From JANXQG01 sp037147235 (GTDB lineage: Bacteria; Planctomycetota; Planctomycetia; Pirellulales; Thermoguttaceae): DNA of 10,716 nucleotides. The translations under genes and the position numbers were made by a program. The stretch is taken from the NCBI GenBank assembly GCA_037147235.1, contig JBAWVO010000225.1:1-10716 (forward strand), in the 5' to 3' direction. The notes beneath the pieces are model-generated. The model searched no databases and had not been told where the DNA came from. It worked only from the letters and a program-made list of their open reading frames with translations. Shown piece after piece: positions 1-6,421 of this stretch; within the stretch, counting starts at the first letter, position 1; each line of letters starts with the position of its first letter.

Positions 1-73
1 GGCGACCGGCCACAACAAGGCGACCGGCCACAACAAGGCGACCGGCCACAACAAGGCGACCGGCCACAACAAG
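1..73. repeat. 18-bp tandem repeat, four copies, running off the left edge
   Basis: Four identical copies of GGCGACCGGCCACAACAA fill positions 1-72, followed by one further G. The array probably continues to the left of the window. The period is a multiple of three and all three plus frames are open through it, so it could be coding or a non-coding minisatellite. On the minus strand one frame reads Leu-Val-Val-Ala-Gly-Arg repeated and is continuous with an ATG at 103-101, giving MKYPFPKFPT before the repeats. The reverse complement of 16 bases of the unit recurs at the 3' end of the radical SAM gene (10608-10623). No function can be assigned. Confidence 0.95.
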
Positions 74-101
74 TGTGGGAAACTTTGGAAAGGGATATTT
101 C

Positions 102-1193
102 ATGCCAAGCTGTCAAATCTTCTCATTGAGGTTCCGATCCAGCCGCAACGGCTTCACTCTAATCGAGCTTCTCGTGGTCATTGCCATTATTGGTATTCTG
201 ATCGGGCTGCTACTACCGGCGGTCCAGGCCGCGCGGGAGGCCGCCCGCAACAATTCGTGCAGGAATAATCTTAACCAGATCATTAAGGCGATGATAAACT
301 ACGAAACGACCAATCGGTCGTTCCCACCCGGCCGCAAGGGGTGCGATGCCTACACGGGGAGTCCCTGTGGCAGTGTCCGAAATGTTCCGGAGGACCAGCG
401 GTCCGGCGCCAGTGCCTTTTTGGCGATTCTTTGGCAGCTTGACGATGCGCCGCTTTACTCATCCTTTGTGATGAGCGGGACTGTTGGCAACGGGACTGTT
501 TCTGTTTACCCAGGCAAGGTGACCAGCGGCTGGCAAAATTACGTCGCCAGCAGCGGCACCCTAGTGACCGCCCAATCGATCGCCCTTGCCCTGCTGGTGC
601 GGCCGCCCGTCTTTGTCTGTCCGAGCGATAACGCGCTGCCGGACAACACCTTCTTGAATCCTCCGACCAAGACCAGCAGCTATGCCCTGGTGCTCGGCTC
701 GCTGGGCGCAAATCCCGTTCTCGATTCAAGTGGGAATGTACTTCAGCCAGCGGCTGTCGAGGCGAACCAGAAGTATTACAACAACGGACCGTTCATTTAC
801 AAGTTGCCGCGTCGTGCGGCCGATATTCGTGACGGACTGGAAAGCACGATGTTTGTCGGCGAGACGACCGCCGGCGACACCGCCGGGTCGTTGAATTCCT
901 GGGCACTCAGCGTCGCTTATCTTTGCAGCATGCGTTCGACCAACAACCCCTTGAACACCCCGTCAGACACCGGAGCCATGGTCAAGATTACCAACAGCGG
1001 CCTTGACTCCTCTCTCCCTAGCCGACTCATTACCACGGGAGCCACGGGAGCTTTCAGCAGCCGGCATCCGTCCGGCGCCAATTTTGCTTTTGGCGATGGT
1101 CACGTGAAGTACATTTCCAATTCGATTGACTTCACGGCGTACCAGGCATTGTCGACGATCGCCGGCTCGGAAACGATCAGCGAAGATTATTGA
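102..1193 (+). CDS. DUF1559 family protein with prepilin-like N-terminus and H-X9-DG motif
   Basis: This is a 363-residue member of the DUF1559 (SBP_bac_10-like) family, which is greatly expanded in planctomycetes. Residues 16-33 form a type IV prepilin signal: RNG then FTLIELLVVIAIIG, with the predicted prepilin-peptidase cut after Gly17, Phe at +1 and Glu at +5. The hydrophobic helix runs on to about residue 40 and ends in the family's LLPAVQAAREAAR block. Near the C-terminus His322 is followed after nine residues by Asp-Gly (332-333), the H-X9-DG signature. The product is probably a pseudopilin-like envelope protein, but the function of the family is not established. I chose ATG 102 because GGAAAGGG (87-94) lies 7 bases upstream; a GTG at 75 would add nine residues without a ribosome binding site. 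It converges with the NtrC-type regulator. No other pilus or type II secretion gene is nearby, as is common for this family. Confidence 0.93.
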   Translation: MPSCQIFSLRFRSSRNGFTLIELLVVIAIIGILIGLLLPAVQAAREAARNNSCRNNLNQIIKAMINYETTNRSFPPGRKGCDAYTGSPCGSVRNVPEDQRSGASAFLAILWQLDDAPLYSSFVMSGTVGNGTVSVYPGKVTSGWQNYVASSGTLVTAQSIALALLVRPPVFVCPSDNALPDNTFLNPPTKTSSYALVLGSLGANPVLDSSGNVLQPAAVEANQKYYNNGPFIYKLPRRAADIRDGLESTMFVGETTAGDTAGSLNSWALSVAYLCSMRSTNNPLNTPSDTGAMVKITNSGLDSSLPSRLITTGATGAFSSRHPSGANFAFGDGHVKYISNSIDFTAYQALSTIAGSETISEDY

Positions 1194-1200
1194 TTCATTA

Positions 1201-1312
1201 GGATCGGCGAATTGATAAATGTCGTGTTTTGCGCACTCGCCGAGCAGGGGGCGGACGGCACACGGAGTGTGCCTGCTACTTTTCTTGCGATACTTATTGA
1301 TTCGCCGATCCA
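1201..1312. repeat. Inverted-repeat element with internal palindrome (REP-like)
   Basis: GGATCGGCGAAT (1201-1212) is exactly inverted as ATTCGCCGATCC (1301-1312), with 88 bases between. Inside lies a perfect 7-bp stem with a 3-base loop, GGCACAC-GGA-GTGTGCC (about 1257-1273), preceded by a G-rich stretch and followed by TGCTAC. It occupies nearly all the space between two convergent genes, so the fold could act as a bidirectional barrier to transcription, although neither side has a clear T-run. From memory, the inner palindrome and its flanks resemble a sequence repeated many times in planctomycete genomes; a genome-wide count would decide this. Confidence 0.75.
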
Positions 1313-2698
1313 TTACCGCACGCTTGCCACGTGCATATCTTCCAGACCGAGACGCTTCATCTTCTTGTAGAGCGTGGTACGGTTGATGCCTAAAGCTTCA
1401 GCGGTGGCGTGACGGTTCCACTGATTGGTCTCCAGCACGTTCAAGATAATCTGTCGCTCGGGAGCTTCCAAGGCATCCTTCAGCGTCCGCGCGCTGGAAG
1501 TCTCCACCGTCATCGGACTGCCGGCCAATAAGTGCGAGGGCAAGTCCTCCAGACCGATCACTGGATTCTTGCCCAACAACACGGCTCGCTCGATTACGTT
1601 CTGCAACTCACGGACATTGCCGGGCCAACGGAAACGCTGCAAGGCGGTCAGTGCCTCCTCGCTAAAACAGCGGACCTTTTTTCCGGACTCGCTGCAAATC
1701 TGACGGAGGAAATGCTCGGCCAGCAGAGGGATGTCGGAAATTCGATCGCGCAGGCCGGGCAGTTCGATGTTGATCACATTGACGCGATAGTACAGATCCT
1801 GGCGGAAACGGCCCTCCGCCACCGCCCGACCGAGATCCTCATTCGTGGCTAGGATCACGCGGGTATCGACTTTGAAGGTCTTCGTACCGCCGACCTGCTC
1901 AAACTCGAGTTCCTGCAAAACACGGAGCAGCTTGACCTGCATCCCGGGACTGGCCGTGGAGATTTCGTCGAGGAAAATCGTGCCCGAGTCGGCCTGCTTG
2001 AACTTGCCAAGCTTGTCGCCCATCGCACCCGTAAACGCGCCGGCGACGTGGCCGAAGAGTTCGCTTTCCAGCAGCGTTTCCGGCAACGCCCCGCAAGCCA
2101 CCTCGACAAAAGCCTTGTCCCGGCGACCGCTGCGGCGGTGAATCGCCCGGGCGATCATCGACTTGCCAGTGCCGCTCTCGCCGGTGATGAGCACGGTGGC
2201 GCGGGTGTCCGCCACGCTGTCGATCATGTCGTAGATTTTCAACATGCGATGGTCGTGACCAATGACGTTCTCCATGCCGAAACGGAGATCGAGCTGGGCC
2301 TTCAGCGTCTTGTTCTCTTCGATGACCTCGCGCTGGCTCAGGGCACGTTGAATGGCCATGTCCAACTCTTCGTCGATTAGCGGCTTGGTGAGGAAATCGA
2401 ATGCTCCTTGGCGAATCGCCTCGACGGCCGACTCGACGGAGCCGTAGCCGGTGAGCATGATGACCGAGGTTTCCGGTCGATTCTGGCGGATGTGGGCCAG
2501 CAGATCGAAGCCGTCTTGGTCGGCCAGACGGATATCGACCAGGGCTAGGTCGTACGGTTTGCGATCGACCGCGGCGATTCCTTCGGCCAAGCTGGCGGCC
2601 GTATCGGTCTTATGGCCTTGCTCGCGGAGCCACTCAGCCATCGAGCTGAGTACGTGGCGGTCGTCGTCTACCAACAGGAGTGTGGCTTGGTTCTTCAT
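1313..2698 (-). CDS. NtrC-family sigma-54-dependent response regulator
   Basis: A complete 461-residue three-domain bacterial enhancer-binding protein. The receiver domain (about 5-120) has the acidic cluster Asp11-Asp12-Asp13, phospho-acceptor Asp55, Thr83 and Lys105. The AAA+ domain (about 144-370) has Walker A GESGTGKS (173-180), the sigma-54 contact loop GAFTGA (220-225), Walker B ending FLDE (242-245) and the RFRQDLYYR region. A C-terminal Fis-type helix-turn-helix (about 418-456) contains ATAEALGINRTTLYKKMKRLGL. It is predicted to be phosphorylated by a histidine kinase, oligomerise, and open sigma-54 promoters by ATP hydrolysis. No histidine kinase is adjacent in the window, so its partner and signal are unknown. 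The ATG at 2698 follows AAAAGG by about 7 bases. It diverges from the NarL-type regulator. I saw no convincing -24/-12 promoter in the window to name as a target. Confidence 0.97.
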   Translation of the reverse strand: MKNQATLLLVDDDRHVLSSMAEWLREQGHKTDTAASLAEGIAAVDRKPYDLALVDIRLADQDGFDLLAHIRQNRPETSVIMLTGYGSVESAVEAIRQGAFDFLTKPLIDEELDMAIQRALSQREVIEENKTLKAQLDLRFGMENVIGHDHRMLKIYDMIDSVADTRATVLITGESGTGKSMIARAIHRRSGRRDKAFVEVACGALPETLLESELFGHVAGAFTGAMGDKLGKFKQADSGTIFLDEISTASPGMQVKLLRVLQELEFEQVGGTKTFKVDTRVILATNEDLGRAVAEGRFRQDLYYRVNVINIELPGLRDRISDIPLLAEHFLRQICSESGKKVRCFSEEALTALQRFRWPGNVRELQNVIERAVLLGKNPVIGLEDLPSHLLAGSPMTVETSSARTLKDALEAPERQIILNVLETNQWNRHATAEALGINRTTLYKKMKRLGLEDMHVASVR

Positions 2699-2714
2699 GG
2701 TGTTGCCTTTTATC

Positions 2715-2767
2715 GTAGGGTGGGCTTTAGCCCGCCTATCGGTGAGGTGGGCTGAAGCCCACCCTAC
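2715..2767. repeat. 22-bp imperfect inverted repeat (REP-like palindromic element)
   Basis: The left arm (2715-2736, starting GTAGGGTGGGCTTTAGCCC) pairs with the right arm (2746-2767, ending GGGCTGAAGCCCACCCTAC) with two mismatches and a 9-base spacer. Each arm also contains its own small palindrome, GGGCTTTAGCCC and GGGCTGAAGCCC. From memory, this GTAGGGTGGGCTT-type palindrome is a common interspersed repeat in planctomycetes. It sits directly upstream of the NtrC-type start codon, so it lies in or next to that gene's 5' leader and could form a hairpin in the transcript. Confidence 0.85.
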
Positions 2768-3027
2768 TCATTCCGTTGCTAAATATCTACGTTATGGGTG
2801 ACGGAAGTCAACGCGCGGGGCAGATACTCATCAAAAGCGAAGGGTATCCTTACGGATTAGGTACGGTGGGGTGGGTGAAGCACGGAAGTCCTGTGCTAGG
2901 TGGGGTGATTGAATTACAATGGGTTTACGGAAAACAGACCCGTAAAGGAGCGTTTTCCCCCTCGAATTGGTAGATAACTCATCGAAAATCCCGCTGAGTC
3001 GGGGGGGTAGTTTGTTTCTTCGGGGGG
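2768..3027. other. Divergent intergenic region between the two regulators; no credible gene
   Basis: A 65-codon open frame (2776-2973, TTG start) fills much of this space, but it has no ribosome binding site at its start, no recognisable protein family, and overlaps repeat-like GC-rich DNA, so I do not call a gene. A small imperfect stem, GCACGG/CCTGTGC, lies at 2880-2896. Two guanine runs (7 and 6 Gs) occur at about 3001-3007 and 3022-3027. The region should contain the promoters of both divergent regulators. Confidence 0.5.
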
Positions 3028-3056
3028 TTGTGTCACGCCCCCAAGTGGACTAGAAT
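3028..3056 (+). promoter_or_regulatory. Candidate sigma-70-type promoter for the NarL-type regulator
   Basis: TTGTGT (3028-3033) and TAGAAT (3051-3056) are separated by 17 bases. The -10 matches the consensus at five of six positions; the -35 is weak. The predicted start of transcription lies about 45 bases upstream of the ATG at 3109. The leader then contains a short TCCGC/GCGGA stem (3071-3087) and a direct repeat AGTTACC (3063-3069 and 3088-3094). It was identified by eye only. Confidence 0.35.
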
Positions 3057-3108
3057 TAGTGAAGTTACCTTCCGCGGTTTTTGCGGAGTTACCCCCCTGG
3101 AGATTCCT

Positions 3109-3741
3109 ATGAGCATCAAAATCCTAGTTTGCGATGATCATTATGTCATTCGCATCGGTCTGGCAAGCCTATTTGCGGGCAGCGAGATTGAAATTGTCGG
3201 CGAGGCCGACAATGGTAAAGAGGCATTAAAGCAGGCACTGAAACTCAAGCCCGACGTGGTTCTGCTCGACGTCCGCATGCCGGATGGCGACGGCCTGGCA
3301 ACGCTGGAGAAGTTGCGGGCGAAATCGCCGGAAGCGAAGGTCGTGATGTTGTCGACCTACGACAATCCCACGTACATCGCCCGAGCGGTCGCGTTGGGTG
3401 CGGTGGACTATGTCCTCAAGGGATCGTCGCGCGATGACATCATCGCCACGATTGTTGCCGCAGCTCGGGGCGAGTCGCCCAGCCATTCCGGCCAGTTGAA
3501 GAAGATTGCGACGATGATGAAGGTCCGTCAGGTCCTTGCTGACGACGATGTGCCGTTGACGCAACGCGAGACGCAGGTCTTGCGGCATGTGGCCTTGGGC
3601 CTGAGCAATCGCGAGATCGGGCGTTCGCTGGAGATCAGCGTGGAGACGGTGAAGGAGCATGTCCAGAACATTCTCCGCAAAATCGCCGTCAGTGACCGCA
3701 CGCAAGCCGCCGTGTGGGCTGTGCGGAAGGGTTTAGTTTAG
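3109..3741 (+). CDS. NarL/LuxR-family response regulator
   Basis: A complete 210-residue two-domain response regulator. The receiver domain (about 3-120) has Asp9-Asp10, phospho-acceptor Asp54 in LLDVRMP, Ser82 and Lys104. The LuxR-type helix-turn-helix (about 147-208) carries the signature LTQRETQVLRHVALGLSNREIG followed by SVETVKEHVQNILRKI. It is predicted to bind DNA as a dimer after phosphorylation. The ATG at 3109 is preceded by CTGGAG (3097-3102) with a 6-base gap; an upstream in-frame start at 3028 is rejected because it would place the promoter and ribosome binding site inside the gene. No cognate histidine kinase is encoded nearby. It diverges from the NtrC-type regulator, and a strong terminator isolates it from the convergent peptidase/barrel operon, so it is monocistronic. 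Confidence 0.96.
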   Translation: MSIKILVCDDHYVIRIGLASLFAGSEIEIVGEADNGKEALKQALKLKPDVVLLDVRMPDGDGLATLEKLRAKSPEAKVVMLSTYDNPTYIARAVALGAVDYVLKGSSRDDIIATIVAAARGESPSHSGQLKKIATMMKVRQVLADDDVPLTQRETQVLRHVALGLSNREIGRSLEISVETVKEHVQNILRKIAVSDRTQAAVWAVRKGLV

Positions 3742-3761
3742 CCAATCAAACAAGGCATCTC

Positions 3762-3796
3762 GACAACCCCATCCAGCCGGATGGGGTTGTCTTTTT
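3762..3796 (+). terminator. Rho-independent terminator of the NarL-type regulator
   Basis: A perfect 13-bp stem, GACAACCCCATCC (3762-3774) with GGATGGGGTTGTC (3779-3791), encloses a 4-base loop AGCC and is followed by five Ts (3792-3796). It starts 20 bases after the stop codon at 3741. The minus-strand side has no T-run, so it serves mainly the plus strand, although the stem lies just past the end of the convergent peptidase gene as well. Confidence 0.95.
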
Positions 3797-3802
3797 ACCG
3801 GG

Positions 3803-4558
3803 TTAGGGCGAGGGCGGCGGCAGGGAGGGCGCGGGCAACTGCCGGCGGATCGTCTGCTTGGTCATGTCGCTAAGATAGACCTCTTCGGGCCGAATTCCCA
3901 ACGGCGACGTTTTTGGCGGTTCGACATCTACCTTGGCAATGACCAATACGGTATGTTTCTGCCACTGTGAGCAAAACTCAGAAATCGTGGGGCGGACATT
4001 GCCGCGAATGGGGTCAGCCAAATAGACCCGTCCATCAACGACGCCGCGGAAAACGACAAAGTGATTGTATTTTTTCAGGCGGATGGGGACGACCAGCGGC
4101 ACACGCGCGGCCGCCAACTTTTCAAACGACATGGTTCCGATCGTGGCTTGGTATCCCATCTTGACTGCGGTTCGCCGTAAGTCGCTGATGGCCAAGCCGT
4201 TCTTGACGCGATCTTTGATCTCCTCGGGGGTAAGCATCTGCATCAGGGTCGAGAGCACATTCTCTTCCTTGACCGCGTCTCCCCAATAATAGCGGAGTAC
4301 GGTGGCCATCGCCGCCGCGCCACAGGAATACTCGCGATTCTGCATCACTACATTACGCTGCTTCAATTCCTTCCACGAATTGATGTGCAACTGGAACTCG
4401 TGATCCGGATCACGGATCGGAGCACGGCCATCCTGCGCCGACGCGCCGTCGGTGCCGATCGCCATCAGGACTCCGGCAATCAAGGCCGGAAAACTGCGGC
4501 GAGTACTAGCCCGGAAGCCTTCGATAACCGCAACCCGGGAATTCGGAACTTGTTTCAC
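3803..4558 (-). CDS. Exported C39-like cysteine peptidase
   Basis: A 251-residue predicted exported protein with a stand-alone C39-like papain-fold peptidase domain. The N-terminus has basic residues (Arg16, Arg20, Arg21), a hydrophobic stretch (about 23-35) and a likely signal-peptidase site after Ala-Ser-Ala (39-41), which places the enzyme in the periplasm. Candidate catalytic residues are Gln73 (oxyanion hole), Cys79 in YSCGAAAMATVLRYYW, His166 in YNHFVVF and Asp182 in YLADP. Residues from about 212 are Pro-rich and form a basic tail. C39 domains classically cut double-glycine leaders on ABC bacteriocin exporters; here there is no transporter domain. The GTG at 4558 is used, with AGGAG 10 bases upstream. 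It lies 21 bp after the barrel gene in one operon. This pairing of a soluble C39 peptidase with an outer-membrane barrel resembles FapD/FapF of the Fap amyloid export system, by analogy only. Confidence 0.9.
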   Translation of the reverse strand: MKQVPNSRVAVIEGFRASTRRSFPALIAGVLMAIGTDGASAQDGRAPIRDPDHEFQLHINSWKELKQRNVVMQNREYSCGAAAMATVLRYYWGDAVKEENVLSTLMQMLTPEEIKDRVKNGLAISDLRRTAVKMGYQATIGTMSFEKLAAARVPLVVPIRLKKYNHFVVFRGVVDGRVYLADPIRGNVRPTISEFCSQWQKHTVLVIAKVDVEPPKTSPLGIRPEEVYLSDMTKQTIRRQLPAPSLPPPSP

Positions 4559-4579
4559 GGTGGTGATGCTCCTGTGGAG

Positions 4580-5590
4580 TTAGAAGGTCCAAGCGATGCC
4601 GAAACGCGTGTTGGCCGAGTCATTGGTCAGCCCAAATTCGACAAACGGTTCGCAAATCCGTTCGCACTGAGCCAGGGTAACGGCACAGCGCAGGTAAACA
4701 GGCTCCATACTCGTGCCGGGAACGATTCGGTTGTTGATCCGCGGCTCGGTAACATAGGCACCAAAGAGCGTGCTGCTGAACGTGACCCGCTCGTTCACGG
4801 CAAAGCCGACGCCAAAGCGATAGGAATACTGGTCGCCCGCCTGAACGTCAAACCCATCAAGTTCACGGGTAAAAGCATGGCGGCTGCCAAAACCATAGAA
4901 CACGACGACCGGATCGTAGGTTTGGACGAAAAGGACGCTCCAGTAACCGGCCCAGAAGCCTTGGCCCAGCGATGCCTGCGGCGTGATGAGCAGGTTGGCG
5001 AGAAAATCTCCGTGGCTGGTGGGAGCAGTCATGCCGGCGGTGACAATGATGTCCGGATCGCGACTCGATCCACAACTCTTGTGCCAGAGGTAGGAAGCCC
5101 CAAAGCTTGTATCGCCCAGACCGCCGTCGTTGGAGTAGTTGTCGGAACCGAAGCTGGAGACTTCCGTATTTGTCCAGCCCACGGGCATGTCGGCGAAGAA
5201 TTGCAACCGGTCGCTGAAGCCGTAGCGAAGATCGAACTGCGAGACCAGCAACCGACGGTGGAGAGTGCTATTGACCGCAGTGGTCGTGTCACCAGGCTGA
5301 ACCGTGGCAAGTTGCGTGAATGGTTTTTCATCAATGAGGTAGCTCAGCCCCACGTCGAGCTTCCACTGTCCAGGCTTCAATAGAATCGTGTCTTCGCGGA
5401 GAAACTGCTGCGAGTTGTTTTCGGGGGCCTCGCCTAATTTTTCCTGATTCGCGACATGCGTCGCAGCCTGGACATCTGCCTGAGGGGCGGCAGATTCTTG
5501 CGCGAACGACGCCCGGACTAGGGGCAGCACCAACACAAGAGCGGTCGGCATCCAGCATGCGACCTTCCGAAAGCGATTGATCTTATTCAT
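4580..5590 (-). CDS. Outer-membrane beta-barrel transporter-like protein (MetA-type phenol-degradation family or FapF-like)
   Basis: A 336-residue outer-membrane protein. Residues 1-30 are a signal peptide (basic start, hydrophobic 14-26, cut near Ala30). A short hydrophilic segment (31-62) with Glu/Gln/Ala precedes FLREDTILLKPGQWKLDVGL (63-82), where the barrel begins. The rest shows repeated amphipathic beta-strands with aromatic girdle residues (for example FDLRYGFSDRLQFFADMPVGW and FGVGFAVNERVTFSSTLFGAY), and the chain ends in FGIAWTF, a typical outer-membrane assembly signal with terminal Phe. It most resembles the PF13557-type 'transporter' family. The ATG at 5590 has AAGGAG five bases upstream. 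It is the first gene of an operon with the C39 peptidase. A cluster of TAACGAA motifs lies 90-155 bp upstream. The substrate is unknown; the partner suggests export of a processed protein or peptide, but a solute porin is equally possible. Confidence 0.88.
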   Translation of the reverse strand: MNKINRFRKVACWMPTALVLVLPLVRASFAQESAAPQADVQAATHVANQEKLGEAPENNSQQFLREDTILLKPGQWKLDVGLSYLIDEKPFTQLATVQPGDTTTAVNSTLHRRLLVSQFDLRYGFSDRLQFFADMPVGWTNTEVSSFGSDNYSNDGGLGDTSFGASYLWHKSCGSSRDPDIIVTAGMTAPTSHGDFLANLLITPQASLGQGFWAGYWSVLFVQTYDPVVVFYGFGSRHAFTRELDGFDVQAGDQYSYRFGVGFAVNERVTFSSTLFGAYVTEPRINNRIVPGTSMEPVYLRCAVTLAQCERICEPFVEFGLTNDSANTRFGIAWTF

Positions 5591-5681
5591 AGGTACTCCT
5601 TTTCATGGGTATTCCCTGTCATGGCCGCGGTACGGTTACTGTTTCTCCAGCATTTCCGCGATTGCCGCCAAGAATCACGCG

Positions 5682-5744
5682 TTCGTTAGACGTTTTCCGT
5701 GACCTGCTCTAACGAAGATTCGGTTGTAACGAAAATTCGGTCAC
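5682..5744. promoter_or_regulatory. Cluster of inverted and direct TAACGAA motifs upstream of the barrel/peptidase operon
   Basis: TTCGTTAGA (5682-5690) is inverted as TCTAACGAA (5708-5716). The 15-mer TAACGAAGATTCGGT (5710-5724) recurs with one change as TAACGAAAATTCGGT (5727-5741), a 17-bp period. A nested pair GTGACC (5699-5704) and GGTCAC (5739-5744) frames the direct repeats. A related TAACGATTCGG lies at 5919-5929. The arrangement looks like an operator with three binding half-sites and is well placed to regulate the minus-strand operon starting at 5590. Which protein binds it is unknown. Confidence 0.5.
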
Positions 5745-6404
5745 TGCCGGAAGTATCGGCGGCGCTAGGCGCGGTTTCCGCAGAAAAACAGGCATTACCG
5801 TCAGATCCCGCACATGAGGCGCGATATTTTCGCCAAAGGCGGCAAAACCCGATCGCTGGGAATATTCGCCACACGCCGCACAGACGGAGTTATCCCTACA
5901 GGCGGCAATCTCGCACGGTAACGATTCGGCCAACCCGTCAGCCGTTGTCCCGACGTACAACATGCCGTGCTGACCGCAAAGTTGCCAATACAGCCAGTTG
6001 TGGTTGCCTGGATTACTTGACGGGCTGGGCAAATCCCTACCTCACCCATTGATCGCGCCCATCCTGAGGTGGGGGCGTTGCTGGATAAAGTCGACGTAAT
6101 CGCTACAGTCGCCGCGATCCGAACCGTTGACTTTAGCGATAGCGGCGACTTGCGCTGAAGTGCGGGCGGCAGGGCTTGCCGTGGAGGTGCGGATTGCGTG
6201 AGTTTGCCTGAAAATTCCATGAACAACGATTCTTCCGCATGTATCGAGAAGTCGCAAAAGCATCAATTTGCAGACGACGCCTAGTCGATCGGAAGCATAT
6301 CAGGCAAATACGATACGATCCTTTTTTTCGGAACAATACACAAGACCGGAAGTTGCGCGGTTGCTAGTCGTGTTGATGATGCACGCAATAGTCCGGGCGA
6401 AACC
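5745..6404. other. Long gene-free stretch between divergent outer-membrane protein genes
   Basis: Several overlapping open frames of 60-140 codons exist on both strands, but none has a convincing ribosome binding site, recognisable domain or plausible protein composition; they are Arg/Pro/Cys-rich translations typical of chance frames in GC-rich DNA. A 28-codon frame at 6198-6284 (GTG start, GGAGG 10 bases upstream) is the only one with a possible ribosome binding site, and I do not call it. A run of seven Ts lies at about 6322-6328. The right end must carry the promoter of the gene at 6422; I could not pick it out. A degraded gene or an uncharacterised RNA cannot be excluded. Confidence 0.5.
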
Positions 6405-6421
6405 AAAGAGGAGATGGAACA

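Noticed and set aside
1..73. CRISPR array
   Set aside because: The 18-bp units are directly adjacent with no spacers, so this is a simple tandem repeat.
421..450. GG-N10-GC spacing resembling a sigma-54 promoter (TTGGCGATTCTTTGGCAG)
   Set aside because: It is inside the DUF1559 coding sequence and the -12 half lacks TTGC.
963..1313. 116-codon open frame on the minus strand overlapping the 3' end of the DUF1559 gene
   Set aside because: It is antisense to a well-supported gene and its other half translates the palindromic repeat; no ribosome binding site or known family.
2776..2973. 65-codon open frame with TTG start
   Set aside because: No ribosome binding site at the start, no recognisable family, and it lies in the shared upstream region of two divergent genes.
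4385..5383. 332-codon open frame on the plus strand
   Set aside because: It is antisense to the barrel and peptidase genes, both of which have signal peptides, family motifs and ribosome binding sites. The long frame is a by-product of their codon use.
5801..6226. 141-codon minus-strand frame and overlapping frames in the 5.7-6.3 kb gap
   Set aside because: Composition is typical of chance frames in GC-rich DNA, frames overlap on both strands, and no start signal is visible.
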